Virus record (IMG/VR): IMGVR_UViG_3300025012_000031
Span: 91,099-155,098 of that record
Length of the DNA stretch: 64,000 nt
Reading direction: 5' to 3' (one strand)
DNA from: a virus
This document shows positions 1 to 6,127 of this stretch, in pieces (position 1 is the first letter of the stretch; every line of letters begins with the position of its first letter). Below the pieces are notes generated by a model. It saw only the letters and a program-made list of their open reading frames with translations. It was not told where the DNA came from and made no database searches. The position numbers and the translations under genes are program-made.

Positions 1-35
1 GCTGCGATTTAAATCTTGGATATTTAAAATTCATT
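1..35 (-). CDS. partial CDS running off the left edge
   Basis: An ATG at 33-35 (minus strand) follows a ribosome site AAAGG seven bases upstream, and the frame stays open to the window edge (MNFKYPRFKSQ...). Only eleven codons are visible, so no function can be given. It lies just downstream of the last tRNA gene. Confidence 0.3.
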
Positions 36-53
36 AGTTTACCTTTCTTTGTG

Positions 54-127
54 TGGAGGGAAGTATGGGGTTCGAACCCATGCTCGCCGGGTCACGGCCG
101 ACGCGACTACCATTATCTTAACGACCC
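54..127 (-). tRNA. tRNA, anticodon GTG (probable His)
   Basis: The T arm is perfect (ATGGG/CCCAT around TTCGAAC). The D arm carries GG, and a five-pair anticodon stem encloses CCGTGAC, giving anticodon GTG. A 3' CCA is encoded after a T discriminator. Oddities are C instead of U at position 33, two mismatches in the acceptor stem, and T rather than the usual C73 of tRNA-His. The identity is therefore tentative, though the fold is clear. Confidence 0.6.
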
Positions 128-132
128 ATTAA

Positions 133-348
133 TCAAGATTCTTTTAATACTTCAAGATGCTTACGAATATACCGCATGAACAACATCGCCTTTTCTTCAG
201 CGGGGAATGTTGCCTCACCGCAATCTTCAATCGGTACAGGGAACTCGAAGTTCTTATCAATGACTTCATAGTAAAGATTACCAGCCCGATAGCGAACAAA
301 ACGAACGACTGTCCCTTTAACTAAATCTTTAATATTCAATTCACTCAT
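133..348 (-). CDS. small hypothetical protein, 71 aa
   Basis: Not recognised. This is a 71-residue soluble, mixed-charge protein (FPVPIEDCGEATFPAEEKA in the middle, a basic helix RYIRKHLE near the end). Its start overlaps the stop of the 55-residue gene upstream by eight bases, so the two are probably translationally coupled. They sit between two tRNA genes, as is common in phage tRNA clusters. Confidence 0.75.
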   Translation of the reverse strand: MSELNIKDLVKGTVVRFVRYRAGNLYYEVIDKNFEFPVPIEDCGEATFPAEEKAMLFMRYIRKHLEVLKES

Positions 349-508
349 CTTTGAAATATCCTTCCGTGTCGCTCATTGCATCGCTATAGCCGCTCCAATT
401 GTCAACACCATATACTTCAAGACGATCAAGGGTATCAGCACTCTTCAGTAGGCTGTTATATTCTTTCTCAGTGATGGTTACCATTTTTTCTTCTGTTGGT
501 TGAGACAT
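341..508 (-). CDS. small hypothetical protein, 55 aa
   Basis: A short frame with a strong ribosome site (AAAGGAGA, eight bases before ATG). The acidic product contains TITEKEYNSLLKSADTLDRL, a helical pattern often seen in tiny phage proteins. Its 3' end overlaps the next gene. No function can be assigned. Confidence 0.7.
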   Translation of the reverse strand: MSQPTEEKMVTITEKEYNSLLKSADTLDRLEVYGVDNWSGYSDAMSDTEGYFKDE

Positions 509-531
509 TGAAGTCTCCTTTCATTACGTGG

Positions 532-620
532 TGGTTCTAGGACGGAATTGAACCTCTTGCCCATACGGGGAATGTTCTACAGACATCCGGCAGCACCAGC
601 TACCCTTACTTGCAAGAACC
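532..620 (-). tRNA. degenerate tRNA-like gene, anticodon GTA
   Basis: The ends pair (GGTTCT with AGAACC). A six-pair stem encloses CTGTAGA (anticodon GTA, Tyr), and a long variable arm CCC...GGG fits a class II tRNA-Tyr. The T arm is poor, with at least one clear mismatch, and the D-arm region can fold as an alternative hairpin. A cleaner tRNA-Tyr with the same anticodon lies at 960-1045, so this may be a decaying second copy. Confidence 0.5.
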
Positions 621-630
621 ATAAGTTATA

Positions 631-783
631 TTACTTCCAACCGTAAAGATCTTTTCCCTGGTACATCCAACGGTGTACCTTCTTTTCGTCGTGTAGTCGA
701 CGTGATCTTTCCTGTGCAGCTCCGAAGTGATGATAGAAAATTCGTTCTTCGTCAAACTCAATTATTGATATCTCCGGCATCAT
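631..783 (-). CDS. small hypothetical protein, 50 aa
   Basis: Two adjacent ATG codons (778-783) follow the ribosome site AAAGGAAAG. The product is short and charged, ending KVHRWMYQGKDLYGWK, with many aromatic and basic residues. It lies between two tRNA genes. Function unknown; codon structure and ribosome site support it as real. Confidence 0.65.
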   Translation of the reverse strand: MMPEISIIEFDEERIFYHHFGAAQERSRRLHDEKKVHRWMYQGKDLYGWK

Positions 784-801
784 TCTTTCCTTTACTTAAT
801 A

Positions 802-946
802 TGGTGGCCCGCGTTGGAATCGAACCAACATTCCCGGAGACAGTGTCCTCAGAGTCGCGACTAAGAGTTATGATATACCGACATACGTTTCGACATACCA
901 CAAGAAACACCATCCACATGGTCTTAACCGATTAGATGAGCAGGCC
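802..946 (-). tRNA. tRNA-like gene with an internal insertion of about 65-70 bases
   Basis: The 5' end GGCCTGC (940-946) pairs with the 3' end GCGGGCC (806-812), followed by A and an encoded CCA. The 5' half continues with a D arm (ATCT...GG...AGAC), and the 3' half has a perfect T arm (GTTGG TTCGATT CCAAC). The two halves lie 145 bases apart end to end, far more than a class I or II tRNA. The interior holds no standard anticodon arm that I could find, only a GTATGTC direct repeat and small hairpins. It could be a tRNA with a short insertion or intron-like segment, or a fusion of two decayed genes. Confidence 0.5.
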
Positions 947-959
947 GTGCTTTAATTTT

Positions 960-1045
960 TGGTGTACGTAACAGGAGTCGAACCTGTTCAGCATTAAGCA
1001 ACTGGGTTACAGCCAGTCCCGGCTCTCCAACTCCGGCGTACGCAC
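960..1045 (-). tRNA. tRNA-Tyr (GTA)
   Basis: Complete class II tRNA. The acceptor GTGCGTA pairs with TACGTAC (one G-T) and is followed by A and an encoded CCA. The D stem CCGG/CCGG, anticodon stem ACTGG/CCAGT with loop CTGTAAC (anticodon GTA), a variable arm and the T stem ACAGG/CCTGT are all intact. Confidence 0.93.
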
Positions 1046-1054
1046 ATATAATTT

Positions 1055-1171
1055 TTATCCGTTGGTCGTTGGTCCATAACAAATCGGACAAATGACAGTC
1101 TTGTTATGATGACCGACTTTAAGCCGAAATGAACCGTGTACTTTACAAATTCGTTTGACTTCTATCTTCAT
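1055..1171 (-). CDS. tiny zinc-ribbon-like protein, 38 aa
   Basis: ATG at 1169-1171 with AGGAG eleven bases upstream. The 38-residue product has two metal-ligand pairs (ICKVHG near the start, CPICYG near the end), a C-x2-H / C-x2-C layout typical of small phage zinc-binding proteins. No specific role can be given. It lies between tRNA-Phe and tRNA-Tyr. Confidence 0.65.
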   Translation of the reverse strand: MKIEVKRICKVHGSFRLKVGHHNKTVICPICYGPTTNG

Positions 1172-1187
1172 TATTCATTCTCCTAAT

Positions 1188-1263
1188 TGGTCGAGTCTCG
1201 GGGTTTCGATCCCCGCTCTACTGCTTTTCAGACAGTTGCTTTCACCAGATTAGCTTAGACCCG
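1188..1263 (-). tRNA. tRNA-Phe (GAA)
   Basis: The acceptor CGGGTCT pairs with AGACTCG and is followed by A and an encoded CCA. The D arm is GCT...AGC. The anticodon stem ACTGT/GCAGT encloses CTGAAAA, giving anticodon GAA. The T arm CGGGG ATCGAAA CCCCG is perfect in the stem but has A at the first loop position. A first base of C rather than G is unusual. Confidence 0.85.
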
Positions 1264-1276
1264 ATTGTGTTGTGCT

Positions 1277-1366
1277 TTATCCAACTATTGATTTGAATGC
1301 CCATGCAAATGTTAAAACACCCACGAGAATAATGATAAATTGAACTGCTCTATATTGATGTTTCAT
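1277..1366 (-). CDS. single-span membrane miniprotein, 29 aa
   Basis: The start codon overlaps the stop of the upstream 69-residue gene (TAATG), so translation is coupled. About nineteen residues (FIIILVGVLTFAWAF) form one transmembrane helix, preceded by the basic residues KHQYR. Small single-pass phage membrane proteins of this kind often act on the host envelope, but no specific function is visible. Confidence 0.6.
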   Translation of the reverse strand: MKHQYRAVQFIIILVGVLTFAWAFKSIVG

Positions 1367-1575
1367 TACTTCTTATCCGTTGCATCGAGTTTTCTCTTTT
1401 GATATTTCCCGCAACATTTACATGTGCGATCCTCATATACAGATGTACGAATAATCGTTTCCCACCCAAAATGAAGTGGTACTGTTGTAGAAAACTTTGA
1501 CCACTTCTCCCAGTCATGGAAGAGGCGCCCTTCAAGACAACGGGCAAAGACTTTAAATATTCCTCTGAGTTTCAT
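1366..1575 (-). CDS. small Cys-containing protein, 69 aa
   Basis: ATG at 1573-1575 with AAAAGGAA upstream. The protein ends with CKCCGKYQKRK, a half zinc-ribbon with a basic tail. The middle reads HDWEKWSKF, a pattern I recall from small phage proteins of unknown role. It is coupled to the membrane miniprotein downstream through TAATG. Confidence 0.75.
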   Translation of the reverse strand: MKLRGIFKVFARCLEGRLFHDWEKWSKFSTTVPLHFGWETIIRTSVYEDRTCKCCGKYQKRKLDATDKK

Positions 1576-1599
1576 TCGTTTATTCCTTTTCTTTATGAG

Positions 1600-1672
1600 C
1601 GAGAATGACGGGATTCGAACCCGCGCTACAGGAGTGACAATCCTGCGTGCTAACCGCTAACACTACATCCCC
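1600..1672 (-). tRNA. tRNA-Asp (GTC)
   Basis: The acceptor GGGGATG/CATTCTC carries two G-T pairs and the discriminator is G73, as expected for Asp. The D arm is GTGTTAGCGGTTAGCAC. The anticodon stem CAGGA/TCCTG encloses TTGTCAC (anticodon GTC), and the T arm GCGGG TTCGAAT CCCGT has one mismatch at its base. CCA is not encoded and would be added after transcription, possibly by the phage enzyme at 33436. Confidence 0.92.
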
Positions 1673-1681
1673 GTGTAAATT

Positions 1682-1822
1682 TTAATCTGCCTCTTTAAGA
1701 AAGACCACAACTATTTCTGCGGCCAATCCTGTAGCAAATGATCCCGATTCTTCATGACGAATCTCAAACGGTGATTCGCATTCGATGATCCAACCATGTC
1801 TTGCTAAAAGTTCTTCGGTCAT
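1682..1822 (-). CDS. small hypothetical protein, 46 aa
   Basis: ATG preceded by GAGG at a spacing of eight bases. The product is short and acidic with a hydrophobic C-terminal stretch (TGLAAEIVVVFLKEAD). It lies between tRNA-Pro and tRNA-Asp. Not recognised. Confidence 0.6.
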   Translation of the reverse strand: MTEELLARHGWIIECESPFEIRHEESGSFATGLAAEIVVVFLKEAD

Positions 1823-1844
1823 TTGTTTACCTCATTTGAAAAAT

Positions 1845-1921
1845 TGGTCTATGTGGAGAGATTTGAACTCCCGTCCTCCTGCGTCCAAGGCAGGCCGTCT
1901 ACCAGGCTGACTTACACATAG
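1845..1921 (-). tRNA. tRNA, anticodon TGG (Pro)
   Basis: A perfect seven-pair acceptor (CTATGTG/CACATAG) is followed by A and an encoded CCA. The anticodon stem CCTGC/GCAGG encloses CTTGGAC (anticodon TGG). The T arm is GGGAG TTCAAAT CTCTC. Position 37 is A rather than the G usual in tRNA-Pro. A second TGG tRNA is at 2112-2186. Confidence 0.85.
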
Positions 1922-1935
1922 ATGATGAACATTAG

Positions 1936-2008
1936 CGAGCGCGACGGGATTCGAACCCGCAACAGTCTGATAGACAGTCAGACATCATTACCATTTGAAA
2001 CCGTGCCC
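1936..2008 (-). tRNA. second tRNA-Asp-like gene (GTC)
   Basis: The acceptor GGGCACG/CGCGCTC has one mismatch and the discriminator is G73. The anticodon stem TCTGA/TCAGA encloses CTGTCTA (anticodon GTC). The T arm matches that of the Asp gene at 1600. The T at position 37 and the weak D stem suggest a drifting duplicate. CCA is not encoded. Confidence 0.6.
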
Positions 2009-2042
2009 GTACTTTTTTCTTCCGTTCAATCAATGGTGAAGT

Positions 2043-2071
2043 ATTATACAAAATCTTCCTCACTTTGTCAA
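2043..2071 (-). promoter_or_regulatory. consensus sigma-70 promoter inside the tRNA cluster
   Basis: On the minus strand this reads TTGACA, 17 bases, TATAAT, a perfect match to both hexamers. It lies in the gap between tRNA-Pro (2112) and the Asp-like tRNA (1936) and would drive the rest of the tRNA cluster towards position 1. Confidence 0.85.
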
Positions 2072-2111
2072 ACAAAATCTTCACAGTACATCATTTTTAT
2101 TTCAAAGAACT

Positions 2112-2186
2112 TGGTCGGGATGACAGGATTCGAACCTGCATGGCCTCCGCCCCAAACGGAGTGACTGACCGTTAGCCTACATCCCG
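2112..2186 (-). tRNA. tRNA-Pro (TGG)
   Basis: Perfect acceptor CGGGATG/CATCCCG followed by A and an encoded CCA. The D arm is GGCTAACGGTCAGTC. The anticodon stem CTCCG/CGGAG encloses TTTGGGG (anticodon TGG, G37), and the T arm is GCAGG TTCGAAT CCTGT. C at position 1 is the usual state in bacterial tRNA-Pro. Confidence 0.93.
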
Positions 2187-2195
2187 ATATTTTAA

Positions 2196-2230
2196 AACTA
2201 AAAAAGGAGCCTACCGATAAGATAGGCTCC
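2196..2230 (-). terminator. rho-independent terminator
   Basis: An eight-pair stem GGAGCCTA/TAGGCTCC with a nine-base loop is followed on the minus strand by six T residues. It closes the small operon 3002-2263 just before the tRNA cluster. Confidence 0.85.
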
Positions 2231-2262
2231 CTTGAAATGGGGAAGGACTCTATACTTAAAGG

Positions 2263-2355
2263 TTAATCGGTGCTTACACCATAATCCACAGGCGACATCG
2301 GATAATCAGAGTCGCTAAAAGCAAAATCAAAATGTGGGGATGAATGTGTAAACAT
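2263..2355 (-). CDS. tiny hypothetical protein, 30 aa
   Basis: ATG at 2353-2355 with AGAGG upstream. The product is rich in Ser, Asp and aromatic residues (SPHFDFAFSDSDYPMSPVDY) and looks disordered. It is the last gene before the terminator at 2196. No function visible. Confidence 0.5.
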   Translation of the reverse strand: MFTHSSPHFDFAFSDSDYPMSPVDYGVSTD

Positions 2356-2412
2356 GATAAGACCTCTTGTAGTTTTTGTCCGTTTAAGTTATTTATAAAA
2401 GCACTCTGGTTT

Positions 2413-2523
2413 TTAGCCAATTTCGTTGTAGGCAATGCCCTGTTCATCGAGGAAATCTTCGATAGCTTGCTTCTGTTCATCGTTCTCATCATCCAATTCG
2501 ATCTCGTAAATTACAATTCCCAT
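2413..2523 (-). CDS. tiny acidic protein, 36 aa
   Basis: Excellent ribosome site (AAAGGAGG) nine bases before ATG. Strongly acidic (EIELDDENDEQKQ), with a predicted helix DFLDEQGIAYNEI. Not recognised. It is co-transcribed with the phosphoribosyltransferase gene upstream. Confidence 0.65.
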   Translation of the reverse strand: MGIVIYEIELDDENDEQKQAIEDFLDEQGIAYNEIG

Positions 2524-2549
2524 ATAGTATGTCCTCCTTTCGTTTATTT

Positions 2550-3002
2550 TTATTCCTGTAAAAGTCTGCGGTGAAGAATCTTGAATTCTTCGTCTTTGTT
2601 TAATCCTTCGAGTGCCGCCAACACTCTTTCTTCTAAACCATAACCACTTCTTGTATAAAATATGACAGCGGCTAAGGTGTTAACTTCTTTACTATTCTTG
2701 ATGATGTTGGTGGTGATATTCTTTATCGTTTCACCACTACAACAGAAATCATCGATGATGATGTACCGCCCCCGGAGTCGACCAACATCACCCCCCGAAT
2801 GACTTGATTTTTTGTCTTCATCTTTACGAATGACATAGATGTTTTTATCCAAGAGGTGTGCCAAAACAAATCCTAATGCCATACCAGAAACACCCCGACA
2901 CACAATAGTGTCAAATTTAATTCCGCTGAGTAATTTCTCACAATCTATAATAGTCTTCTTCCGTTGACTTGGATCAATTGCCTCTTTGAAATAACTTGCC
3001 AT
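2550..3002 (-). CDS. phosphoribosyltransferase (type I PRTase fold)
   Basis: 150 residues. The PRPP-binding signature is clear at about residues 86-99 (IIIDDFCCSGETI, matching the family pattern of hydrophobics, two Asp, then S/T-G-x-T). Upstream, TIVCRGVSGMALG matches the PRTase loop region. Such enzymes transfer ribose-5-phosphate from PRPP to a base (nucleotide salvage) or act as regulators. The base specificity cannot be read. It is the first gene after the promoter at 3038, followed by two tiny ORFs and a terminator. Confidence 0.8.
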   Translation of the reverse strand: MASYFKEAIDPSQRKKTIIDCEKLLSGIKFDTIVCRGVSGMALGFVLAHLLDKNIYVIRKDEDKKSSHSGGDVGRLRGRYIIIDDFCCSGETIKNITTNIIKNSKEVNTLAAVIFYTRSGYGLEERVLAALEGLNKDEEFKILHRRLLQE

Positions 3003-3037
3003 GGTTTGTCTCCTCGGTGTTTTTATTCAATGAGGAG

Positions 3038-3066
3038 ATTTTAATACAAAGCGATGATCAAGTCAA
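3038..3066 (-). promoter_or_regulatory. sigma-70-type promoter for the PRTase operon
   Basis: Minus strand TTGACT, 17 bases, TAAAAT. The spacer and flanks closely resemble the promoter at 21788-21816 (shared stretch around TTGACTTGAT and TTTGTATTAA), which suggests the two arose by duplication. Confidence 0.8.
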
Positions 3067-3091
3067 TATTAAAATTCATCGCCTTACATTT

Positions 3092-3226
3092 TTATATTCT
3101 TCCTTTATAACGAACCTTACATCTTTTACATGTAGCCGACTGGGTTGATTCACGCCCAACATAAGCAAGTTCGCTTAACCGCCAGGACCAACGATGCCAT
3201 CCGATGAAACAAAGAAATTTTCCCAT
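3092..3226 (-). CDS. small zinc-ribbon-like protein, 44 aa
   Basis: The start codon directly follows the stop of the upstream gene (TGAATG) with GAGGAG in place. The N-terminus MGKFLCFIGWHRWSW is rich in Trp and His. A CKRCK pair and basic residues end the protein. I recall similar small proteins from phages, without known role. Confidence 0.65.
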   Translation of the reverse strand: MGKFLCFIGWHRWSWRLSELAYVGRESTQSATCKRCKVRYKGRI

Positions 3227-3532
3227 TCATTCTCCTCTTGATTTCTGAAGTATTGCATATGCTTTGTTCCGAAGGTCCGCCTTAATAGCGTTGATCCTTT
3301 TTCTTTCGGCGCGTTCAGCGATAAGAATTTGCTTTTCATCACCTATCCCATCAACAATCTTTTCACAACGTAGACATATCTTAGTGGTGTAAACAAAACG
3401 AGACTTGCCACTACCCCTACAGAGTTTCACCCAGTTTCCAGTCTCGTCATGTATGATGTCTTCCAGTATTTTAAAACCGTGTCTCTGTTTAACAACAACG
3501 TATTTATGAATTCCGAATTTACACCAATTCAT
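3227..3532 (-). CDS. hypothetical zinc-ribbon-like protein, 101 aa
   Basis: The start is taken at ATG 3530-3532 because AAGGAG lies six bases upstream; a longer TTG start has no such site. The N-terminal MNWCKFGIHKY and the central CLRCEKI pair suggest metal binding. The C-terminal third is a charged helix (AERAERKRINAIKADLRNK). Function unknown. The downstream small gene starts on its stop codon. Confidence 0.7.
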   Translation of the reverse strand: MNWCKFGIHKYVVVKQRHGFKILEDIIHDETGNWVKLCRGSGKSRFVYTTKICLRCEKIVDGIGDEKQILIAERAERKRINAIKADLRNKAYAILQKSRGE

Positions 3533-3553
3533 GATTATCTCCTTCAAGAAAGT

Positions 3554-4633
3554 TTATGCGTCAGAATCCTTTATCAGATAGCGATTAGATATCGCCTTGA
3601 AGCTTAATATCTTACCATAATAATTATTGAATGATTTATGAAAACCGCGGATAACGATACCCTCCCGCTCGTTTGTCGTTCCTTCATATTTCGATTCGGC
3701 CAATTTAAGAAGGTCATCCATACTATATTCGAATGAATCACCGATTTTAAACAGCGGTACGCGCTTCAAATTGAGGGCATTACAGACAACACCCATATCG
3801 TGGTAATCGTAATACCGCTTCTGGGTTTTATCAAAGACATTGAAGACAAACATATCGATGGCTTTCAACCCAAGACGATTTTTCTGTATGCCCGGGCCGC
3901 AGATTTCCCCCTGGATGACAAGATGACTAAATTCTTTATCTAACATGATTTCATCAAGACGATATTTTTTAGCAATATTCCAATAAACATTACCGCCTTC
4001 TTTAATCATCAAATTCCTGGAACAAGCAAAGAACCCATCTTCATCAATACCATAGGTTCCTGACGTACCATCACACTTGACGGTAATCTCATACGGCTTC
4101 CCGGTGATTCGTTCAATAAGACTTGGGTCAGATTGAACTCGTGTCTCGTCGGTCCTTGGGAGAATATGATCGGGGAATGATCCCTTGGCGTCACCGTTCT
4201 CAAATGTGATCGGTGGTTCATACTTATTTATCCCGAGAGCATCGGTGAAGTCAATTCCTTCCATGAGGTTGAGATACTCGCATGTGCCATCATTCTCGGA
4301 CCTGGCCATACAGAAATGTCCGTTGTCATTCTCCATCAACCATCCATTGTCTTCAAGGATTTCTCGCACAACCGGAAATGGGATGACATAACCCTGGGAG
4401 ATCTGCCCGCGGAGTTTCATTGTGCGGATGCGACCCTTACAATTTTCAAGCTCAGGAAACCGATCAAGTGGAAGTACAGAGTCAATCTCGCAATAGATGA
4501 CTAGATCACCTTCCCGATGATATCCCTTTCCAACAACACAATCCCAACCAAGAACCTTTGCAACCTCTATACGATCGGCGTTAGGAATTGGGCGTAAACT
4601 TTCAATCCTTTGAAGCGAGGCTAACTTTCTCAT
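3554..4633 (-). CDS. RNA ligase, DraRnl (Rnl5)-like
   Basis: 359 residues from the ATG with AAGGAG at 4640. Residues 1-60 form the OB-like N-terminal domain typical of the Deinococcus DraRnl family (TIGR02306-type: LRPIPNADRIEVAKVLGW). The nucleotidyltransferase domain follows: motif I KCDGTSGT with the adenylated Lys, a GEICGPGIQ segment, motif IV EGIVIRG and motif V SFKAISNRYL. The family seals nicks with a 3'-OH end in an RNA strand. One of three ligase-like genes in the window, it probably belongs to a tRNA/RNA repair set. It overlaps the upstream 81-residue gene by 32 bases. Confidence 0.9.
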   Translation of the reverse strand: MRKLASLQRIESLRPIPNADRIEVAKVLGWDCVVGKGYHREGDLVIYCEIDSVLPLDRFPELENCKGRIRTMKLRGQISQGYVIPFPVVREILEDNGWLMENDNGHFCMARSENDGTCEYLNLMEGIDFTDALGINKYEPPITFENGDAKGSFPDHILPRTDETRVQSDPSLIERITGKPYEITVKCDGTSGTYGIDEDGFFACSRNLMIKEGGNVYWNIAKKYRLDEIMLDKEFSHLVIQGEICGPGIQKNRLGLKAIDMFVFNVFDKTQKRYYDYHDMGVVCNALNLKRVPLFKIGDSFEYSMDDLLKLAESKYEGTTNEREGIVIRGFHKSFNNYYGKILSFKAISNRYLIKDSDA

Positions 4634-4847
4634 TCGTTTCTCCTTTTCTGTATTCAAACAAGTCATCATGTTTGCCCTGTAATGAAAACAGCGCATCATC
4701 TCGTTGTTCTATCGTTTTATAACTTTTCCACTTTTTCCATTCACCCCATGATTTAAACACCGGGCGAGTCATCTTCCACTCGATTGTGAATGGTTTCTTT
4801 ATCTTTGCCCGACTTTTACGGTGTTTTGGAATCTCTTCATCATTCAT
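4602..4847 (-). CDS. hypothetical basic protein, 81 aa
   Basis: Starts at ATG 4845-4847 after GAGG. The protein is Lys-rich at the N-terminus (KHRKSRAKIKK) with a Trp-rich middle (EWKMTRPVFKSWGEWKKWK). It overlaps the RNA ligase start. Not recognised. Confidence 0.7.
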   Translation of the reverse strand: MNDEEIPKHRKSRAKIKKPFTIEWKMTRPVFKSWGEWKKWKSYKTIEQRDDALFSLQGKHDDLFEYRKGETNEKVSLASKD

Positions 4848-4856
4848 CACGGTACC

Positions 4857-5099
4857 TCACTCAAACGGATATTCTTGCCCCTGACTTCCGTCAGGAAAGA
4901 TTCGCCAATAACAACTTCGCCAATATGCACCATTATTCCCGCCGTTATCAACCTCGTGATTTGGACACCAAAATTGATATTCTTGGTGTTTATGTCCTCT
5001 TGGTAGACGATCGTAATAGGCACCGCACCCCCTACATCGATGTAATCTAAATTTGAAAGTCGGTATCTTAAACCAACTCTTGAGAAATCCGAACATCAT
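4857..5099 (-). CDS. hypothetical Cys/Trp-rich protein, 80 aa
   Basis: Coupled to the upstream gene by ATGA overlap with GGAG in place. It contains CRGCGAYYDRLP and a later CPNHE and SCYWR, so a zinc-ribbon is likely (C-x2-C ... C-x2-H). Its role is unknown. Confidence 0.7.
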   Translation of the reverse strand: MMFGFLKSWFKIPTFKFRLHRCRGCGAYYDRLPRGHKHQEYQFWCPNHEVDNGGNNGAYWRSCYWRIFPDGSQGQEYPFE

Positions 5100-5443
5100 T
5101 TCACCGGCTCCTTGTTATACTTTTTAAGAAATCCGTATAGTGCACAAGCAAATCTCTCGGGGTGGATGAACCAATTAATTTTGTTGTCTATGGATGAGCA
5201 ACAATCATATAGGATTTCATATTCAAAGTCAACCCACCATTCTTGTTCCTGTGCCCACACCCAAAGTTTCCCGAAGCCGGGCCATGTATCATAATACTTT
5301 TTATTTGCCAAACTTGGATTAACCGTGCTCGCTCCACATTTTAAACATTTCGTCGGTTCAATGAGGAGCTTATTGGGATAGTACTCGTGCCAACATTCGC
5401 CCATCATCTCTGTTAGGAATCTGTTAATCCCGTCGAATTCCAT
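5096..5443 (-). CDS. hypothetical protein, paralogue of the 30551-31060 gene, 115 aa
   Basis: Start chosen at ATG 5441-5443, one base after the upstream stop. The N-terminus INRFLTEMMGECWHEY closely parallels VNRFLTVTLYNRCWHEY in the gene at 30551. Both then carry a Cys pair (CLKCGAS here) and an aromatic C-terminal half. I recall this type of small phage protein, but its function is not known. It is part of a run of small overlapping genes. Confidence 0.75.
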   Translation of the reverse strand: MEFDGINRFLTEMMGECWHEYYPNKLLIEPTKCLKCGASTVNPSLANKKYYDTWPGFGKLWVWAQEQEWWVDFEYEILYDCCSSIDNKINWFIHPERFACALYGFLKKYNKEPVK

Positions 5444-5444
5444 G

Positions 5445-5843
5445 TTATACCGCCATGACATAGTAAGATACGACCGCGAGCAAGAAGTTGACAATCATAT
5501 GAAGCCACTGATCAATCTTAATCTGCATCCACCACAGAGAATCCATTTCTCGATCGCCAATCATCTTGACTTTCTTCATGAGCCACTTAACAGCTTTGCG
5601 ATCATCAATCATAAAGTGAGTTCCGAACAGCGTCAACCAAATACAGAGACCCCACCACGTGCAGTAACCGAACAAGCTGATTAGAACATATGTCAGCGCC
5701 GAATACTTGAATGCATGTCGTGCACGAATCCTCCAGTTATCAAATTTGCCTAGGCCTTCTTCAGCGGTTTGGTAAATCCAGTCAAATGCCATAGACATGT
5801 AAAGCAGGATGAATAGTGTCGTGTCAATATGAAGACTTGTCAT
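5445..5843 (-). CDS. membrane protein, DUF3307-like
   Basis: 132 residues with three or four hydrophobic segments (around residues 8-20, 48-75, 112-130). The signature GTHFMIDDRKAVKWLMKK followed by KIDQWLHM matches the DUF3307 pattern (HF-x-D ... DQ-x-LH). DUF3307 proteins are multi-span membrane proteins found in phages and bacteria, with unknown function. The start directly follows the stop of the 40-residue gene. Confidence 0.7.
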   Translation of the reverse strand: MTSLHIDTTLFILLYMSMAFDWIYQTAEEGLGKFDNWRIRARHAFKYSALTYVLISLFGYCTWWGLCIWLTLFGTHFMIDDRKAVKWLMKKVKMIGDREMDSLWWMQIKIDQWLHMIVNFLLAVVSYYVMAV

Positions 5844-5966
5844 TTAACCCTTCTTTCTGAAGTTGTTGCAGTATTTCCCATACTGCTCGTAATACCAATA
5901 GCGGCCATAGCGAATGTTTGATTCTTTCAACATATGCGATTTCCACTCATGAAATGGCAACATCAT
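5844..5966 (-). CDS. tiny hypothetical protein, 40 aa
   Basis: Two ATGs at 5961-5966 follow AGGAAGAG. The product is rich in Tyr and basic residues (YGRYWYYEQYGKYCNNFRKK). Its start overlaps the stop of the HNH C-terminal fragment and its stop abuts the DUF3307 gene. Not recognised. Confidence 0.6.
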   Translation of the reverse strand: MMLPFHEWKSHMLKESNIRYGRYWYYEQYGKYCNNFRKKG

Positions 5967-6127
5967 TGTCTCTTCCTCTTCCGCTTTCTTTCAATTGAAT
6001 CTTTTGATGATATGTAGAAATCAGGAGCTTTATGTTCAACCCACTCGATGAATTTTTGAATGTCAGGGTGTTCTTTGATTCTTTCCCATGTATGATAGTA
6101 GTTATGGAGTTCTCTCCCAATCTCGTT
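5963..6127 (-). pseudogene. C-terminal fragment of an HNH-family phage protein split by a HEG
   Basis: The minus frame reads NEIGRELHNYYHTWERIKEH... and ends PDFYISSKDSIERKRKRKRQ. This matches, from memory, the C-terminal half of small phage HNH proteins (pattern EL...Y.T.E.LK.HP.I.KFV.WV..KPPEFY). It has no start codon of its own and an upstream stop (TGA) closes the frame. The matching N-terminal half is at 7099-7239, on the other side of the EDxHD endonuclease gene. Confidence 0.7.

Noticed and set aside
531-620. A clean second tRNA-Tyr
   Set aside because: The T arm mismatches and alternative D-region hairpin argue for a degenerate gene, so it is listed only as tRNA-like.
2274-2492. 72-residue minus-strand frame
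   Set aside because: It overlaps two smaller frames (2263-2355 and 2413-2523) that each have good ribosome sites, and its own sequence looks random.
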